NCBI RefSeq assembly: GCF_051860665.1
Contig: NZ_JBHYDM010000009.1
Location: 124,001 to 188,000, forward strand
Direction: 5' to 3'
Length of the DNA: 64,000 nucleotides
Origin: Falsiroseomonas sp051860665
GTDB lineage: Bacteria > Pseudomonadota > Alphaproteobacteria > Acetobacterales > Acetobacteraceae
The notes beneath the pieces were generated by a model. It ran no database searches and had not been told where the DNA came from. It saw only the letters and a list, made by a program, of their open reading frames with translations. Shown piece by piece: positions 15,893 to 24,884 of this stretch (the stretch's first letter is position 1; every line of letters starts with the position of its first letter). The translations under genes were made by a program, and so were the position numbers.

Positions 15893-18115
15893 ATGTTCGA
15901 CAAGTATTTCCGCAAGGACATCTCCTGGGGCGGCCAGCTGCTGACGCTGGAGACCGGCAAGATCGCCCGGCAGGCGGATGGCGCGGTGATGGCCCGCCTC
16001 GGCGACACCATCGTGCTCTGCACCGTGGTCGGCGCGCGGTCCGTGAAGCCGGGCCAGGACTTCTTCCCGCTGACGGTGAACTACCAGGAGAAGGCCTTCG
16101 CCGCCGGCAAGATCCCGGGCGGCTTCTTCAAGCGGGAGGGCCGGCCCTCCGAGTCCGAGACGCTGATCTCCCGCCTCATCGACCGGCCGATCCGCCCGCT
16201 GTTCCCGGAAGGCTTCCGGAACGAGGTGCAGGTGATCGCGACCGTGCTGTCGCATGACCTGGAGAACAACCCCGATATCGTCGCCCTGGTCGGCTGCTCC
16301 GCCGCGCTGACGCTGTCCGGCATTCCCTTCTTCGGCCCGGTGGCTGCCGCCCGCGTCGCCTATATCGATGGCGGCTATGTGCTGAACCCGACCGCCGCCC
16401 AGATGCAGCAGTCCCAGCTCGACCTCGTCGTCGCCGGCACCGCCGAAGGCGTGCTGATGGTGGAATCCGAGGCGCAGGAACTGTCCGAGGAGGTCATGCT
16501 CGGCGCCGTCGAGTTCGGCCACAAGTCCTTCCAGGCGGTGATCCAGGGGATCATCGAGCTGGCCGAGGTGGCCGCCAAGGAGCCCTGGGCCCTGCCGGAG
16601 GAAGCCGACAGCGTGAAGACGCTGAAGGCCCGCATCGCCGAGCTCGGCCGCGCGCCGATGATCGAGGCCTACAAGACCACCGAGAAGCTGGCCCGCCAGG
16701 CGCAGGTCGGCGCGGTGAAGAAGCAGGTGGTGGCGCAGCTGGAGGCCGAGGGCCTGGATGCCGCCGCGGCCAAGGGCATGATGAAGGAGCTCGAGGCGGA
16801 TGTGGTCCGCAACGCGATCCTCGACACCGGCATGCGCATCGACGGCCGTGACACCAAGACGGTCCGCCCGATCCTGGCCGAGGTCGGCATCCTGCCGCGC
16901 GCCCATGGCTCCGCCCTGTTCACCCGCGGCGAGACGCAGGCGCTCTGCGTCGCCACCCTGGGCACCGGGCAGGACGAGCAGATCATCGATGCCCTCGCGG
17001 GCGAGTACCGCGAGAATTTCATGCTGCACTACAATTTCCCTCCCTACTCGGTGAACGAGACGGGGCGGATGGGCAGCCCGGGCCGCCGCGAGATCGGCCA
17101 CGGCAAGCTGGCCTGGCGGGCCCTGCACCCGCTGCTGCCGGAGAAGGAGAAGTTCCCCTACACGATGCGCGTGGTCTCCGAGATCACGGAGTCCAACGGC
17201 TCCTCCTCGATGGCCACCGTCTGCGGCACCTCGCTCGCGCTGATGGATGCGGGCGCGCCGCTGAAGCGCCCCTGCGCCGGCATCGCCATGGGCCTGATCA
17301 AGGAAGACCGCGGCTTCGCCGTGCTCTCCGACATCCTGGGTGACGAAGACCACCTGGGCGACATGGACTTCAAGGTGGCGGGCAGCGAGGCGGGCATCAC
17401 CGCGCTGCAGATGGACATCAAGATCACCTCCATCACCTTCGACATCATGAAGATCGCCCTCGGCCAGGCCAAGGACGGCCGCCTGCATATCCTGGGCGAG
17501 ATGGCCAAGGGCCTTTCGGGCGCCCGCGGCGACGTGGCGGCCACCGCGCCCCGCATCACCGTGATCAACATCAACAAGGACAAGATCCGCGACGTGATCG
17601 GCTCCGGCGGCAAGGTGATCCGGGAGATCACCGAGCAGACCGGCACCAAGATCGACATCGACGACGACGGCACCATCAAGGTGGCGGCGACGACGGTGGA
17701 GGCCGCGCAGAAGGCCATCGACCGGATCATGGGCATCGTCGCCGAGCCGGAGATCGGCAAGATCTACAACGGCAAGGTGGTGAAGACCGCCGAATTCGGC
17801 GCCTTCGTGAACTTCCTCGGCGCCAAGGACGGCCTGGTCCATATCTCCGAACTGGCCAATGAGCGCGTCCAGAAGACCACCGACGTGGTCAAGGACGGCG
17901 ACGCGGTGAAGGTGAAGGTCATCGGCTTCGACGACCGCGGCAAGGTGAAGCTCTCCATGCGCGTGGTCGACCAGGCGACCGGCGCCGATATCTCCGAGCA
18001 GGTCGGCGCCCGCCGCCCGCGCGAGGAAGGCGAGGGCGGCGAGCGGCCGCCGCGCGGCGACCGTCCGCGCCGCGATGGCGAGCGCAACTTCCGGCCGCGC
18101 CGCGACGAGGGCTGA
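15893..18115 (+). CDS. pnp: Polyribonucleotide nucleotidyltransferase (PNPase)
   Basis: ATG 15893, eight bases behind GAAGGA, gives 740 residues beginning MFDKYFRKDISWGG, as in other alphaproteobacterial PNPases. In order it has two RNase PH domains separated by an all-alpha linker (the second ends with the GSSSMATVCG catalytic stretch and conserved acidic residues in DILGDEDHLGDMDFKVAG), a KH domain with VIGSGGKVI and an S1 domain starting at YNGKVVKTAEFGAFVNF. The tail is Arg/Gly/Glu rich. PNPase degrades RNA 3' to 5' phosphorolytically in the degradosome. Upstream in-frame sequence lacks family similarity. Confidence 0.98.
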   Translation: MFDKYFRKDISWGGQLLTLETGKIARQADGAVMARLGDTIVLCTVVGARSVKPGQDFFPLTVNYQEKAFAAGKIPGGFFKREGRPSESETLISRLIDRPIRPLFPEGFRNEVQVIATVLSHDLENNPDIVALVGCSAALTLSGIPFFGPVAAARVAYIDGGYVLNPTAAQMQQSQLDLVVAGTAEGVLMVESEAQELSEEVMLGAVEFGHKSFQAVIQGIIELAEVAAKEPWALPEEADSVKTLKARIAELGRAPMIEAYKTTEKLARQAQVGAVKKQVVAQLEAEGLDAAAAKGMMKELEADVVRNAILDTGMRIDGRDTKTVRPILAEVGILPRAHGSALFTRGETQALCVATLGTGQDEQIIDALAGEYRENFMLHYNFPPYSVNETGRMGSPGRREIGHGKLAWRALHPLLPEKEKFPYTMRVVSEITESNGSSSMATVCGTSLALMDAGAPLKRPCAGIAMGLIKEDRGFAVLSDILGDEDHLGDMDFKVAGSEAGITALQMDIKITSITFDIMKIALGQAKDGRLHILGEMAKGLSGARGDVAATAPRITVININKDKIRDVIGSGGKVIREITEQTGTKIDIDDDGTIKVAATTVEAAQKAIDRIMGIVAEPEIGKIYNGKVVKTAEFGAFVNFLGAKDGLVHISELANERVQKTTDVVKDGDAVKVKVIGFDDRGKVKLSMRVVDQATGADISEQVGARRPREEGEGGERPPRGDRPRRDGERNFRPRRDEG

Positions 18116-18124
18116 TCCTGCCTC

Positions 18125-18144
18125 GGAGGGCCTTCCGGCCCTCC
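18125..18144 (+). terminator. Hairpin after pnp
   Basis: Perfect 8-bp stem GGAGGGCC/GGCCCTCC with a TTCC loop, ten bases after the stop. No T-run follows, so it may end transcription only weakly or stabilise the message. A second GC hairpin follows at about 18168-18191. Confidence 0.55.
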
Positions 18145-18199
18145 CTGGTCAAGATCTGCAAACATTCCCGCGGGGGGCCTCCCCCTGCGGGTCCTGACA

Positions 18200-18240
18200 C
18201 GCCATATTCACATCACGCGAGCGTCATCACGAATATGGCG
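18200..18240 (+). promoter_or_regulatory. Long-spaced inverted repeat upstream of the nitronate monooxygenase-like gene
   Basis: CGCCATATTC (18200-18209) and its exact complement GAATATGGCG (18231-18240) are 21 bases apart, with a nested ACGC-GA-GCGT in the middle of the spacer. The element ends 33 bases before the start codon and could be an operator for a dimeric regulator or a leader stem-loop. Confidence 0.5.
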
Positions 18241-18273
18241 CCGTAACAAGCACAGTAGGCGGAGCCCTGATCC

Positions 18274-19674
18274 TTGAAGGCCATCAACCCGATCCGCATG
18301 GGTGGCGTGGACGTTCTTCCGCTGGTGGAAGGCGGCAAGGGCGTCGCCGTCTCGAACGGTGCGACCTGTGGCGGCTGGGCCTCCGGCGGCGGCGTCGGCA
18401 CCTTCTCCGCGGTGAATGCCGATAGCTACGACGCGGAAGGCAACCTCATCCGCCAGACCTATTCCGGCCGCACCCGGCGGGAGCGGCATGAGGAGCTGGT
18501 GGCCTATGGCATCGCCGGCGGCATCGCCCAGGCGCGGGAAGCCTATGAACGCGCCGGCGGCCAGGGCCGCATCCACGCCAATATCCTCTGGGAGATGGGC
18601 GGGGCGGAACGCGTGGCGCGCGGCATGCTGGAAGGCGCGAAGGGCCTGATCCACGGCATCACCTGCGGCGCCGGCATGCCCTATCGCCTGGCGGATATCG
18701 CCCGCGACTACGGGGTGCACTACTACCCCATCATCTCCTCCGCCCGCGCCTTCGCCGCGCTGTGGAAGCGCGCCTATTCCAAGACGCGGGAATGGCTGGG
18801 CGGCGTGGTCTATGAGGACCCCTGGCTGGCCGGCGGCCATAACGGCCTGTCCAATTCCGAGGATCCGAAGCGGCCGGAGGACCCCTTCCCCCGCGTCCTC
18901 AAGCTGCGCCAGCAGATGCGCGAATTCGGCCTGGGCGACGTGCCGATCATCATGGCCGGCGGCGTCTGGTGGCTGGAGGAGTGGGAGGACTGGATCGACA
19001 ATCCCGACCTCGGCCCGATCGCCTTCCAGTTCGGCACGCGCCCGCTGCTGACCCAGGAAAGCCCGATCAGCGAGGCCTGGAAGCAGCGCCTGCTGACGCT
19101 GAAGCCGGGCGATGTCTCGCTGCAGCCCTTCTCCCCCACCGGCTTCTATTCCAGCGCTATCCGCAACGAATTCCTGCGCGAGCTGGAAGACCGCAACGAG
19201 CGCCAGGTGGCCTTCACCAGCGAACCGGTGGGCGACCATGTCTCCGACTACGGCGTGGGCCCGCGCAAGCGGCTGGTCTACCTGACCCCGCAGGACCGCG
19301 CCCGCGTCCAGGGCTGGGAGGCGGCGGGCTTCATCGAGGCGATGCGCACGCCGGACAATACCCTGATCTTCGTGACGCCCGAGATGGCGCGGGAGATCAC
19401 CAAGGACCAGATCGACTGCATGGGCTGCCTCAGCCACTGCCGCTTCTCGAACTGGGCCCAGACGGAGCCGGACTTCTCCACCGGCAAGAAGGCCGATCCG
19501 CGCAGCTTCTGCATCCAGAAGACGCTGCAGGACGTGGCGCATGACGGGGCGCTGGAGCGCAACCTGATGTTCGCCGGCCACAATGCCTATCGCTTCGCCA
19601 GCGACCCCTTCTATTCGAACGGCTTCGTCCCGACCGCAAAGCAGCTGGTCGAGCGGATCATGACCGGGCGCTGA
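18274..19674 (+). CDS. Nitronate monooxygenase-like FMN protein
   Basis: TTG 18274, nine bases after GGCGGAG, gives 466 residues starting MKAINPIRMGG, the usual start of this family; the next ATG (18298) would cut it short. The protein follows the 2-nitropropane dioxygenase/nitronate monooxygenase barrel pattern with GLIHGITCGAGMPYRL, VHYYPIISSARAFAALWKRA and VPIIMAGGVWW. These enzymes bind FMN and oxidise nitronates, but this long subgroup has not been biochemically characterised as far as I know. It carries an extra cysteine cluster C-x2-C-x3-C (CMGCLSHC) near residue 390 plus a further Cys (SFCIQKT), which may bind metal or an Fe-S cluster. Confidence 0.75.
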   Translation: MKAINPIRMGGVDVLPLVEGGKGVAVSNGATCGGWASGGGVGTFSAVNADSYDAEGNLIRQTYSGRTRRERHEELVAYGIAGGIAQAREAYERAGGQGRIHANILWEMGGAERVARGMLEGAKGLIHGITCGAGMPYRLADIARDYGVHYYPIISSARAFAALWKRAYSKTREWLGGVVYEDPWLAGGHNGLSNSEDPKRPEDPFPRVLKLRQQMREFGLGDVPIIMAGGVWWLEEWEDWIDNPDLGPIAFQFGTRPLLTQESPISEAWKQRLLTLKPGDVSLQPFSPTGFYSSAIRNEFLRELEDRNERQVAFTSEPVGDHVSDYGVGPRKRLVYLTPQDRARVQGWEAAGFIEAMRTPDNTLIFVTPEMAREITKDQIDCMGCLSHCRFSNWAQTEPDFSTGKKADPRSFCIQKTLQDVAHDGALERNLMFAGHNAYRFASDPFYSNGFVPTAKQLVERIMTGR

Positions 19675-19685
19675 GGGCGAAAAAA

Positions 19686-19712
19686 CCCCCCGGCACCTTC
19701 CGGGCCGGGGGG
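19686..19712 (+). terminator. GC hairpin after the nitronate monooxygenase-like gene
   Basis: CCCCCCGGC (19686-19694) pairs with GCCGGGGGG (19704-19712); an A-run precedes it, so it is a better terminator on the minus strand. A second perfect 10-bp hairpin, GGCTCGCGCA/TGCGCGAGCC, follows at 19722-19744. Confidence 0.6.
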
Positions 19713-19937
19713 CGGAGTTTGGGCTCGCGCAGCCTGCGCGAGCCGCCGGGAGAAAAACGTCGAGGCACCGCCTGGACCGGGCCATTCTGCCAAGCGCAGC
19801 CTCACGATCCCGTGACGGGCAGGTGAAGCCCAGGTCAGAAGTGTCTCGCCGGCCGGCACGGCCGCCTGACATCCCCTTCACGCCAGGGCCCCTGCGACGG
19901 TATCCTGTGGCGGATCCGGGGAGCTCAATCGCAGACC

Positions 19938-21830
19938 ATGCGCAACCTGCTGCACGCGACGGATCGTGACCGCCTGATCGCCCATCTGCGCGGCGCCCTG
20001 CTGCGGGAGGCGGTGGTGGGCGGCCGCCGTCTCATGGCCCTGGCCGAGGGCGAGGGGGCGGAGGCCGGCAGCTTCTGCGCCGTGCCCGCCAATGCCCAGG
20101 CCGCCGAATTGCTGGCGCAGCCGGAGATCCGCGACGCCGACCCGGCCTTCGCCGATGGCGTGCTGGATTTCGTCATGGCCATGGCGGATGCGCCGATCCC
20201 CTGCCGCCGCGCCGCCTCGGGCGGGATCGAACTGCTGCGGGACGATCCGCGGGATTTCGAGATCCTGACCCCCTTCCATCGCTTCACCGGCGACCTCTCG
20301 GCCGGGATGGTGCGCCAGCAGCTGCGCGGCCAGGACGGGCCGCCGGTGCTGCATACCGGCAACCTCACCGAATTCCGCCTCGGCCGCTTCCGCAACGGCG
20401 TCGATGCCGAGGATACGATCCGCGACTTCGCCATCAGCCGCCGCAGCGGCAGCGTGGTGCTGAGCCATGAGAGCCGCATCACCGGCAAGGCGGGCTTTTT
20501 TCGCGCCCGGACCGTCGAGGCGGGGCGGCTGCGCTACGAATACGAGATCACGGCCGGCTCGCCGCTGCTGCGGCTGACCGTTACCTTCACCGCCGCCGCC
20601 GGCCAGCGCGTCACCCGGCTGCGCGTCTCCACTGCGCTGGACCAGCTGGGCAGCGGCGGGCTGGAGATGGCGGAGGGGCGGCTGGGCCAGGAGGATGGGG
20701 CCTGGCGCGATTTCGGCGTGCCGCAGGCGGCGGGCATGACGGTCTGGGCGGATGCCAGGCCGGTGCCGCATGTGGCGATCGGCCCGGCCGGCTGGCCGGC
20801 GGGCGGCCCAACCCTGCATCTCCGCCCCCAGGCGCCGGGACAGGTCATGGCCCTGCGCGCCATCGCCGCGCGCCCCGGCGCGCTGCATTGGGTGATCCTG
20901 CGGCATGGCCCCGCGAAACTCGCCCCCGGGGAGGCGCTGGTGGTGCGGGAGGACCGGCTGCTGGCAGCCGGCACGGGGGCGGAGGCCGCGGCGCGGGTGA
21001 TGGCGGCGGCCGGCGCGGCGGGGGAGCAGCTCTCGGGCCTCGACCTCGACCCGCTGCCGCCGAATGGGGCGGCGCTGAATGCGGTGGCGACGCAGCTGCT
21101 GCTGGCCAGCCGCGGCGGCTACCGGGTGCCGCTGAGCGCGGAACGGATCCTGGCGCTGGAAGGCTGGTTCGACCGGCAGATGGCGGCGCTGCAGGCGGGG
21201 CAGCCGGGGCTGCGGGACCTGGCCTTCGCGGTGCTGGCGGCGGAGGCGCGGCTGCGCGCCGGCGCCCAGGCGCCGCTTTCCGCCCTGGTCGCCTCCCTGC
21301 TGGCGCGGCAGGCGCCCTCCGGCGCCTTCCGGGAGGCCGGCGGGGCGGCGACGCTCGCTGAGCATGCTGTGGCCCTGCTGGCGCTGGCCCGCGCCCTGCC
21401 GCATCTGGACCCGCTGCTGCTGGCCGGCCCGATCGGCCGCGCACTGGCGGCGGTGAAGCCCGGCGCGGCGGAACTGCGCGACGGCGGCCGCAGCGTGCGG
21501 CTGGAGGGGCTGGCGCTGGACGGCGCAACCCCTGCCCCGCTGCGCGACCATGCGGAGACGATCGGCCTGCTGGCGCGCGCCGCCGGCGCCGTGGCTCTGG
21601 CCGGGGAGGCGCGGCCCGAGGCGCTGTCGGCGGAGGCCCTGGCCCAGGCCCAGGCGCTGCACCGCCAGGCGGTGGCGCTGCTGCGCCCCCTGGTGCGGCC
21701 GCGCGGCACGGCGCTGGAGGTGGTTCCCTCCCCCCTCGGCGGCGCCGCGCATCCGGCGGCGCAGGCCGCGGCGGTGCTCGGGCTGATGGCGCCGGATGCC
21801 GCGATCCTGCGCCTGCCGGTGCCCGCATGA
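19938..21830 (+). CDS. Hypothetical protein, 630 aa
   Basis: The N-terminal half (about residues 90-340) is beta-rich with conserved-looking turns (LTPFHRFTGDLSAGMVRQ, HTGNLTEFRLGRFRNGVDAEDTIRDFAISRRSGSVV, LRYEYEITAGSPLLRLTVTF), and the C-terminal half is almost all alanine-rich helix (LAFAVLAAEARLRAG, AEHAVALLALARALPHLDPLL). The layout is reminiscent of polysaccharide-handling proteins with a beta sandwich next to an alpha toroid, but I recognise no family and do not assign one. No signal peptide. It is followed, ten bases after its stop, by the DUF2272 lipoprotein gene. Confidence 0.75.
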   Translation: MRNLLHATDRDRLIAHLRGALLREAVVGGRRLMALAEGEGAEAGSFCAVPANAQAAELLAQPEIRDADPAFADGVLDFVMAMADAPIPCRRAASGGIELLRDDPRDFEILTPFHRFTGDLSAGMVRQQLRGQDGPPVLHTGNLTEFRLGRFRNGVDAEDTIRDFAISRRSGSVVLSHESRITGKAGFFRARTVEAGRLRYEYEITAGSPLLRLTVTFTAAAGQRVTRLRVSTALDQLGSGGLEMAEGRLGQEDGAWRDFGVPQAAGMTVWADARPVPHVAIGPAGWPAGGPTLHLRPQAPGQVMALRAIAARPGALHWVILRHGPAKLAPGEALVVREDRLLAAGTGAEAAARVMAAAGAAGEQLSGLDLDPLPPNGAALNAVATQLLLASRGGYRVPLSAERILALEGWFDRQMAALQAGQPGLRDLAFAVLAAEARLRAGAQAPLSALVASLLARQAPSGAFREAGGAATLAEHAVALLALARALPHLDPLLLAGPIGRALAAVKPGAAELRDGGRSVRLEGLALDGATPAPLRDHAETIGLLARAAGAVALAGEARPEALSAEALAQAQALHRQAVALLRPLVRPRGTALEVVPSPLGGAAHPAAQAAAVLGLMAPDAAILRLPVPA

Positions 21831-21840
21831 GGATGACCGC

Positions 21841-22644
21841 ATGAGGTGGGCCGCGGCCGCGCTGCTGCTGGCCCTCTCGGCCTGCGGTGGCCCCCGCCCG
21901 CCGCCGCCGCCGCCCGCCAACCCGCCCCTGCCCTATCCCCCCGCGGCGGCGGAGCGGGTGGTGCGGCTGGCGCTGGCGGAATGGCGCGACTGGGGCGGCA
22001 CGGTGCGTGAGGCCTGGACGGATGCCGCCGAAGCGCCGCCCGCCGAATCCGCCATCGGCAATTTCCCGCGCGTGCTGGCCTATTGGCGGGCGGTGGAGGA
22101 TGACGAGGGGGCGATCCGCGACAACCGGCAGATCTATGCCGCCGCCGTCTGGGGCATGGGCAGCGGCACGCTCTGGTCCAACCCGGCCTGGTCGGCGGCC
22201 TTCATCTCCTGGGTCTTCCGGACCGCCGGGGTGGATGCGCGGGAGTTTCCGCCGAATGCCACGCATTCGCTCTACCTGGATGCGCTGATCGCGGATGCGG
22301 ACTCCTTCCCCGCCACCGCGCCCTTCCTGCCGCATGCGCCGGCCGAGCATGCGCCGCGGCCGGCCGACCTGGTCTGCTTCGACCGCAGCAGCCGCAACCG
22401 CCTGAGCCATTGGACGGAGCGGCGGGCGGAGGCGGGGGTGCCGCGTCCGATGCATTGCGACATCGTCACCGGCGTGGCGCCGGGGGTGGTGGAGGTGGTG
22501 GGCGGCAATGTCGGGGATACGGTGACGCTGACCCGCTACCCCACGGATGCCGCCGGGCGCATCCTGCCGGCGCCCGCCGGCCGCCTGCCGCTGCTCGTGG
22601 TGATGGAAAGCCGCCTCGGCCGCCTGCCCCCCTTCGCGCCCTGA
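21841..22644 (+). CDS. DUF2272 lipoprotein
   Basis: ATG 21841 gives a signal peptide with a lipobox (ALSACG, Cys17 lipidated) and a proline-rich linker, then a DUF2272 domain of about 200 residues (GAIRDNRQIYAAAVWGMGSGTLWSNPAWSAAFISWVFRTAG, HSLYLDALIAD, RPADLVCFDR, HCDIVTGVAPGVVEVVGGNV). The fold is NlpC/P60-like, with Cys/His positions suggesting a peptidase or amidase; the substrate is unknown. It sits in the outer membrane or periplasmic face by lipid anchor. Coupled to the gene before it. Confidence 0.85.
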   Translation: MRWAAAALLLALSACGGPRPPPPPPANPPLPYPPAAAERVVRLALAEWRDWGGTVREAWTDAAEAPPAESAIGNFPRVLAYWRAVEDDEGAIRDNRQIYAAAVWGMGSGTLWSNPAWSAAFISWVFRTAGVDAREFPPNATHSLYLDALIADADSFPATAPFLPHAPAEHAPRPADLVCFDRSSRNRLSHWTERRAEAGVPRPMHCDIVTGVAPGVVEVVGGNVGDTVTLTRYPTDAAGRILPAPAGRLPLLVVMESRLGRLPPFAP

Positions 22645-22661
22645 CCAGGATTTTCGTCAAT

Positions 22662-23777
22662 ATGACCGACCTGTTTTCCCCGCTGACCATCCGTGGCGTG
22701 ACGCTGCCGAACCGGATCGGCATCTCGCCGATGTGCCAGTATTGCTGCGGCGATGACGGGCGGCCGACCGACTGGCACCTGGCGCATCTGCTGCAGCGGG
22801 CGCTGGGCGGGGCGGGCATGGTGATGGTGGAGGCCACCGCGGTGACGCCGGAAGGCCGCATCACGCCGGGCGATGTCGGGCTCTGGGAGGATGCGCAGAT
22901 CCCTTCCCATGCCCGCCTGGCCGCGGCCATCGCCCATGCCGGCGCGGTGCCCGCCATCCAGATCGGCCATGCCGGCCGCAAGGCCAGCCGGGCCCCGGCC
23001 TGGGTGGATGAGCCGGCGAGCCCGGGCTGGGAGATCGTCTCCGCCAGCAACCTGCCCATGGGCCATTTCGCGGCGCCGCGGCCGATGACGGAGGCGGAGA
23101 TCCTCGACCTGCCGGCGGCCTTCGCCGCCACCGCGAAGCGGGCGATCGCGGCCGGCTACAGGATCATCGAGCTGCATGGCGCGCATGGCTATCTGCTGCA
23201 CCAGTTCCTCTCGCCCATCAGCAACACCCGCAACGACCGCTGGGGCGGCGATTTCGAAGGCCGCACGCGGCTGCCGCTGGCGATCGCCGATGCGGTCCGC
23301 AAGGCGGTGGGGGAGGAGGTGCCGCTGTTCCTGCGCATCTCCCACACCGACTGGATCGAGGGCGGCTGGTCGACCGCGGAGAGCGTGGAGCTGTCCCGGC
23401 GCATGGCGGCGCTGGGCATCGACCTGATCGATGTTTCGTCGGGCGGCATCGACCCGTCCCAGAAGATCGTGCTCGGCCCGGGCTACCAGGTGCCGGGGGC
23501 GGAGGCGGTGAAGCAGGGCGCCGGCGTGCTGGTGGCGGCCGTCGGCCTGATCACGGAGCCGGAGCAGGCGCAGGCCATCGTCGCCGAGGGCCGCGCGGAC
23601 CTGGTGCTGCTGGCCCGCGCCACGCTGCGCGACCCCTATTGGCCGATGCGCGCGGCCGTGGCGCTGGGCCGGGTGGACGCCATCCGCACCCCGCCGCAAT
23701 ACGACCGCGCCTGGGGGTCCATCGCGCGCATGGGAATGCGGGGGGAAACCGGCGCGCCCATGCCGCCGCTGGGGTGA
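22662..23777 (+). CDS. NADH:flavin oxidoreductase, old-yellow-enzyme family (YqjM-like)
   Basis: The 371-residue FMN barrel begins MTDLFSPLTIRGVTLPNRIGISPMCQY with the conserved cysteine of the YqjM class that contacts FMN. Other signatures are IQIGHAGRKAS, IELHGAHGYLLHQFLSPISNTRNDRWGGDFEGR (His-x2-His pair for substrate binding) and GRADLVLLARATLRDPYWP. Such enzymes reduce activated C=C bonds with NAD(P)H. Start ATG 22662 lacks a strong ribosome site but matches family length. Monocistronic. Confidence 0.93.
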   Translation: MTDLFSPLTIRGVTLPNRIGISPMCQYCCGDDGRPTDWHLAHLLQRALGGAGMVMVEATAVTPEGRITPGDVGLWEDAQIPSHARLAAAIAHAGAVPAIQIGHAGRKASRAPAWVDEPASPGWEIVSASNLPMGHFAAPRPMTEAEILDLPAAFAATAKRAIAAGYRIIELHGAHGYLLHQFLSPISNTRNDRWGGDFEGRTRLPLAIADAVRKAVGEEVPLFLRISHTDWIEGGWSTAESVELSRRMAALGIDLIDVSSGGIDPSQKIVLGPGYQVPGAEAVKQGAGVLVAAVGLITEPEQAQAIVAEGRADLVLLARATLRDPYWPMRAAVALGRVDAIRTPPQYDRAWGSIARMGMRGETGAPMPPLG

Positions 23778-23780
23778 CCC

Positions 23781-23826
23781 AAAGCCCTCTCCCCCGTTTG
23801 GGGGGGTGGGTGAGGGAGCCGTGCCA
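23781..23826. repeat. Dispersed GC-rich repeat, copy 1
   Basis: AAAGCCCTCTCCCCCG here is identical to 38882-38897, and both copies continue with a GGGTGAGGG motif. Here the hairpin partner is degenerate. Such intergenic repeats often serve as terminators between convergent genes, as is the case at both sites. Confidence 0.55.
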
Positions 23827-23877
23827 TCGGCGAAGCCTTCCTTGACGCCGGGTGAGGGGGGAGAGGAGACGGGCCCC

Positions 23878-24855
23878 TCAATCCACCTTGATGTCGCCTT
23901 CCTTGATCACCTGCTCCCACTGCGTGATCTGGCCCAGCAACTGCGCGGATGCCTCGGCCGGGGTACCGCCCACCGGCTCAAACCCCAGCTCCGTCAGCCT
24001 TGTCCGCATCGCCGCGCCGGTGACGGCCTGCCGGGAGGCCTCGGCCAGCCGTGCCAGCACCGGCTCCGGCAGGCCGGCGGGGCCGACCAGCGCATTGATC
24101 AGCGCGGCATCCACGGCCGGGAAGCCCGCCTCCGCCATGCTCGGCACCTCCGGCAGCAGGGCGGAGCGCGTGGCGCCGGTGATGGCCAGCGCGCGCAGCC
24201 GGCCCGCGCGCACATGTTCCGCCATGGCCGGGATGGTGCCGAAGGCCATCTGGACGCGGCCGGCGATGACATCCGTGATCATCGGCCCGCCGCCGCGATA
24301 GGGCACATGCAGGAAGGTGAAGCCGGCGGCGAGGCGGAACTGCTCGCCCGCCATATGCACCGCCGTGCCATTGCCGGCGGAGCCGAAGGTCAGCTCGTTC
24401 GGCCGCGCCTTGGCGTCCCGCACCAGCGCGGCGAGGTCCGGCCAGGGCGCGGCGGCCGGCACCACCAGCACCAGGGGCGAGCGCACCAGCACCGAGACGA
24501 AGCTGAAGTCGCGCCGCGTGTCATAGGGCAGCCGGCTGCCGAGCAGGCCGGGATTCACCACGAAGGCGCTGTCGAAGACGCCGAGCGTGTGGCCGTCCGC
24601 CGGCGCCGTGGCCACCGCCTGGGTGCCGGTGACGCTGGCGCCGCCGCCGCGATTCTCCACCGCGAAGGACTGGCCGAGCGCCTGCGACAGCTCCTGCGCC
24701 AGCAGCCGGGCGGTGATGTCCGTGGCCCCGCCGGGCGGATAGGGCACCACCAGGCGGACAGGGCGGCTCGGGTAGCTTTGGGCGAAGGCCGGCGCGGCAA
24801 GGCCGGTGGCAAGCGCCGCACCCAGCAGAGAGCGGCGTCGAATCATGCGGGTCAT
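23878..24855 (-). CDS. Bug-family tripartite tricarboxylate transporter substrate-binding protein
   Basis: The 325-residue protein has a Tat-like signal (MIRRRSLLGAALATGLAAP, cut after AFAQ) and the Bug family pattern: YPSRPVRLVVPYPPGGATD, the VENRGGGASVTGTQAVATAPADGHTL loop and FLHVPYRGGGPMITDVIAGRVQMAF. Bug proteins bind carboxylates in the periplasm, often without adjacent membrane genes, as here. The start at 24855 has AAGGAAA seven bases upstream. It follows the enolase-superfamily gene by 29 bases and is probably cotranscribed with it, suggesting it captures the substrate of that enzyme. Confidence 0.93.
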   Translation of the reverse strand: MTRMIRRRSLLGAALATGLAAPAFAQSYPSRPVRLVVPYPPGGATDITARLLAQELSQALGQSFAVENRGGGASVTGTQAVATAPADGHTLGVFDSAFVVNPGLLGSRLPYDTRRDFSFVSVLVRSPLVLVVPAAAPWPDLAALVRDAKARPNELTFGSAGNGTAVHMAGEQFRLAAGFTFLHVPYRGGGPMITDVIAGRVQMAFGTIPAMAEHVRAGRLRALAITGATRSALLPEVPSMAEAGFPAVDAALINALVGPAGLPEPVLARLAEASRQAVTGAAMRTRLTELGFEPVGGTPAEASAQLLGQITQWEQVIKEGDIKVD

Positions 24856-24884
24856 CGACTGTTTCCTTCCCGATCTTCTTGTTC

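Noticed and set aside
15536..17842. 768-codon minus-strand frame opposite pnp
   Set aside because: Shadow of PNPase; Asp/His/Gly/Leu-rich with no recognisable domain.
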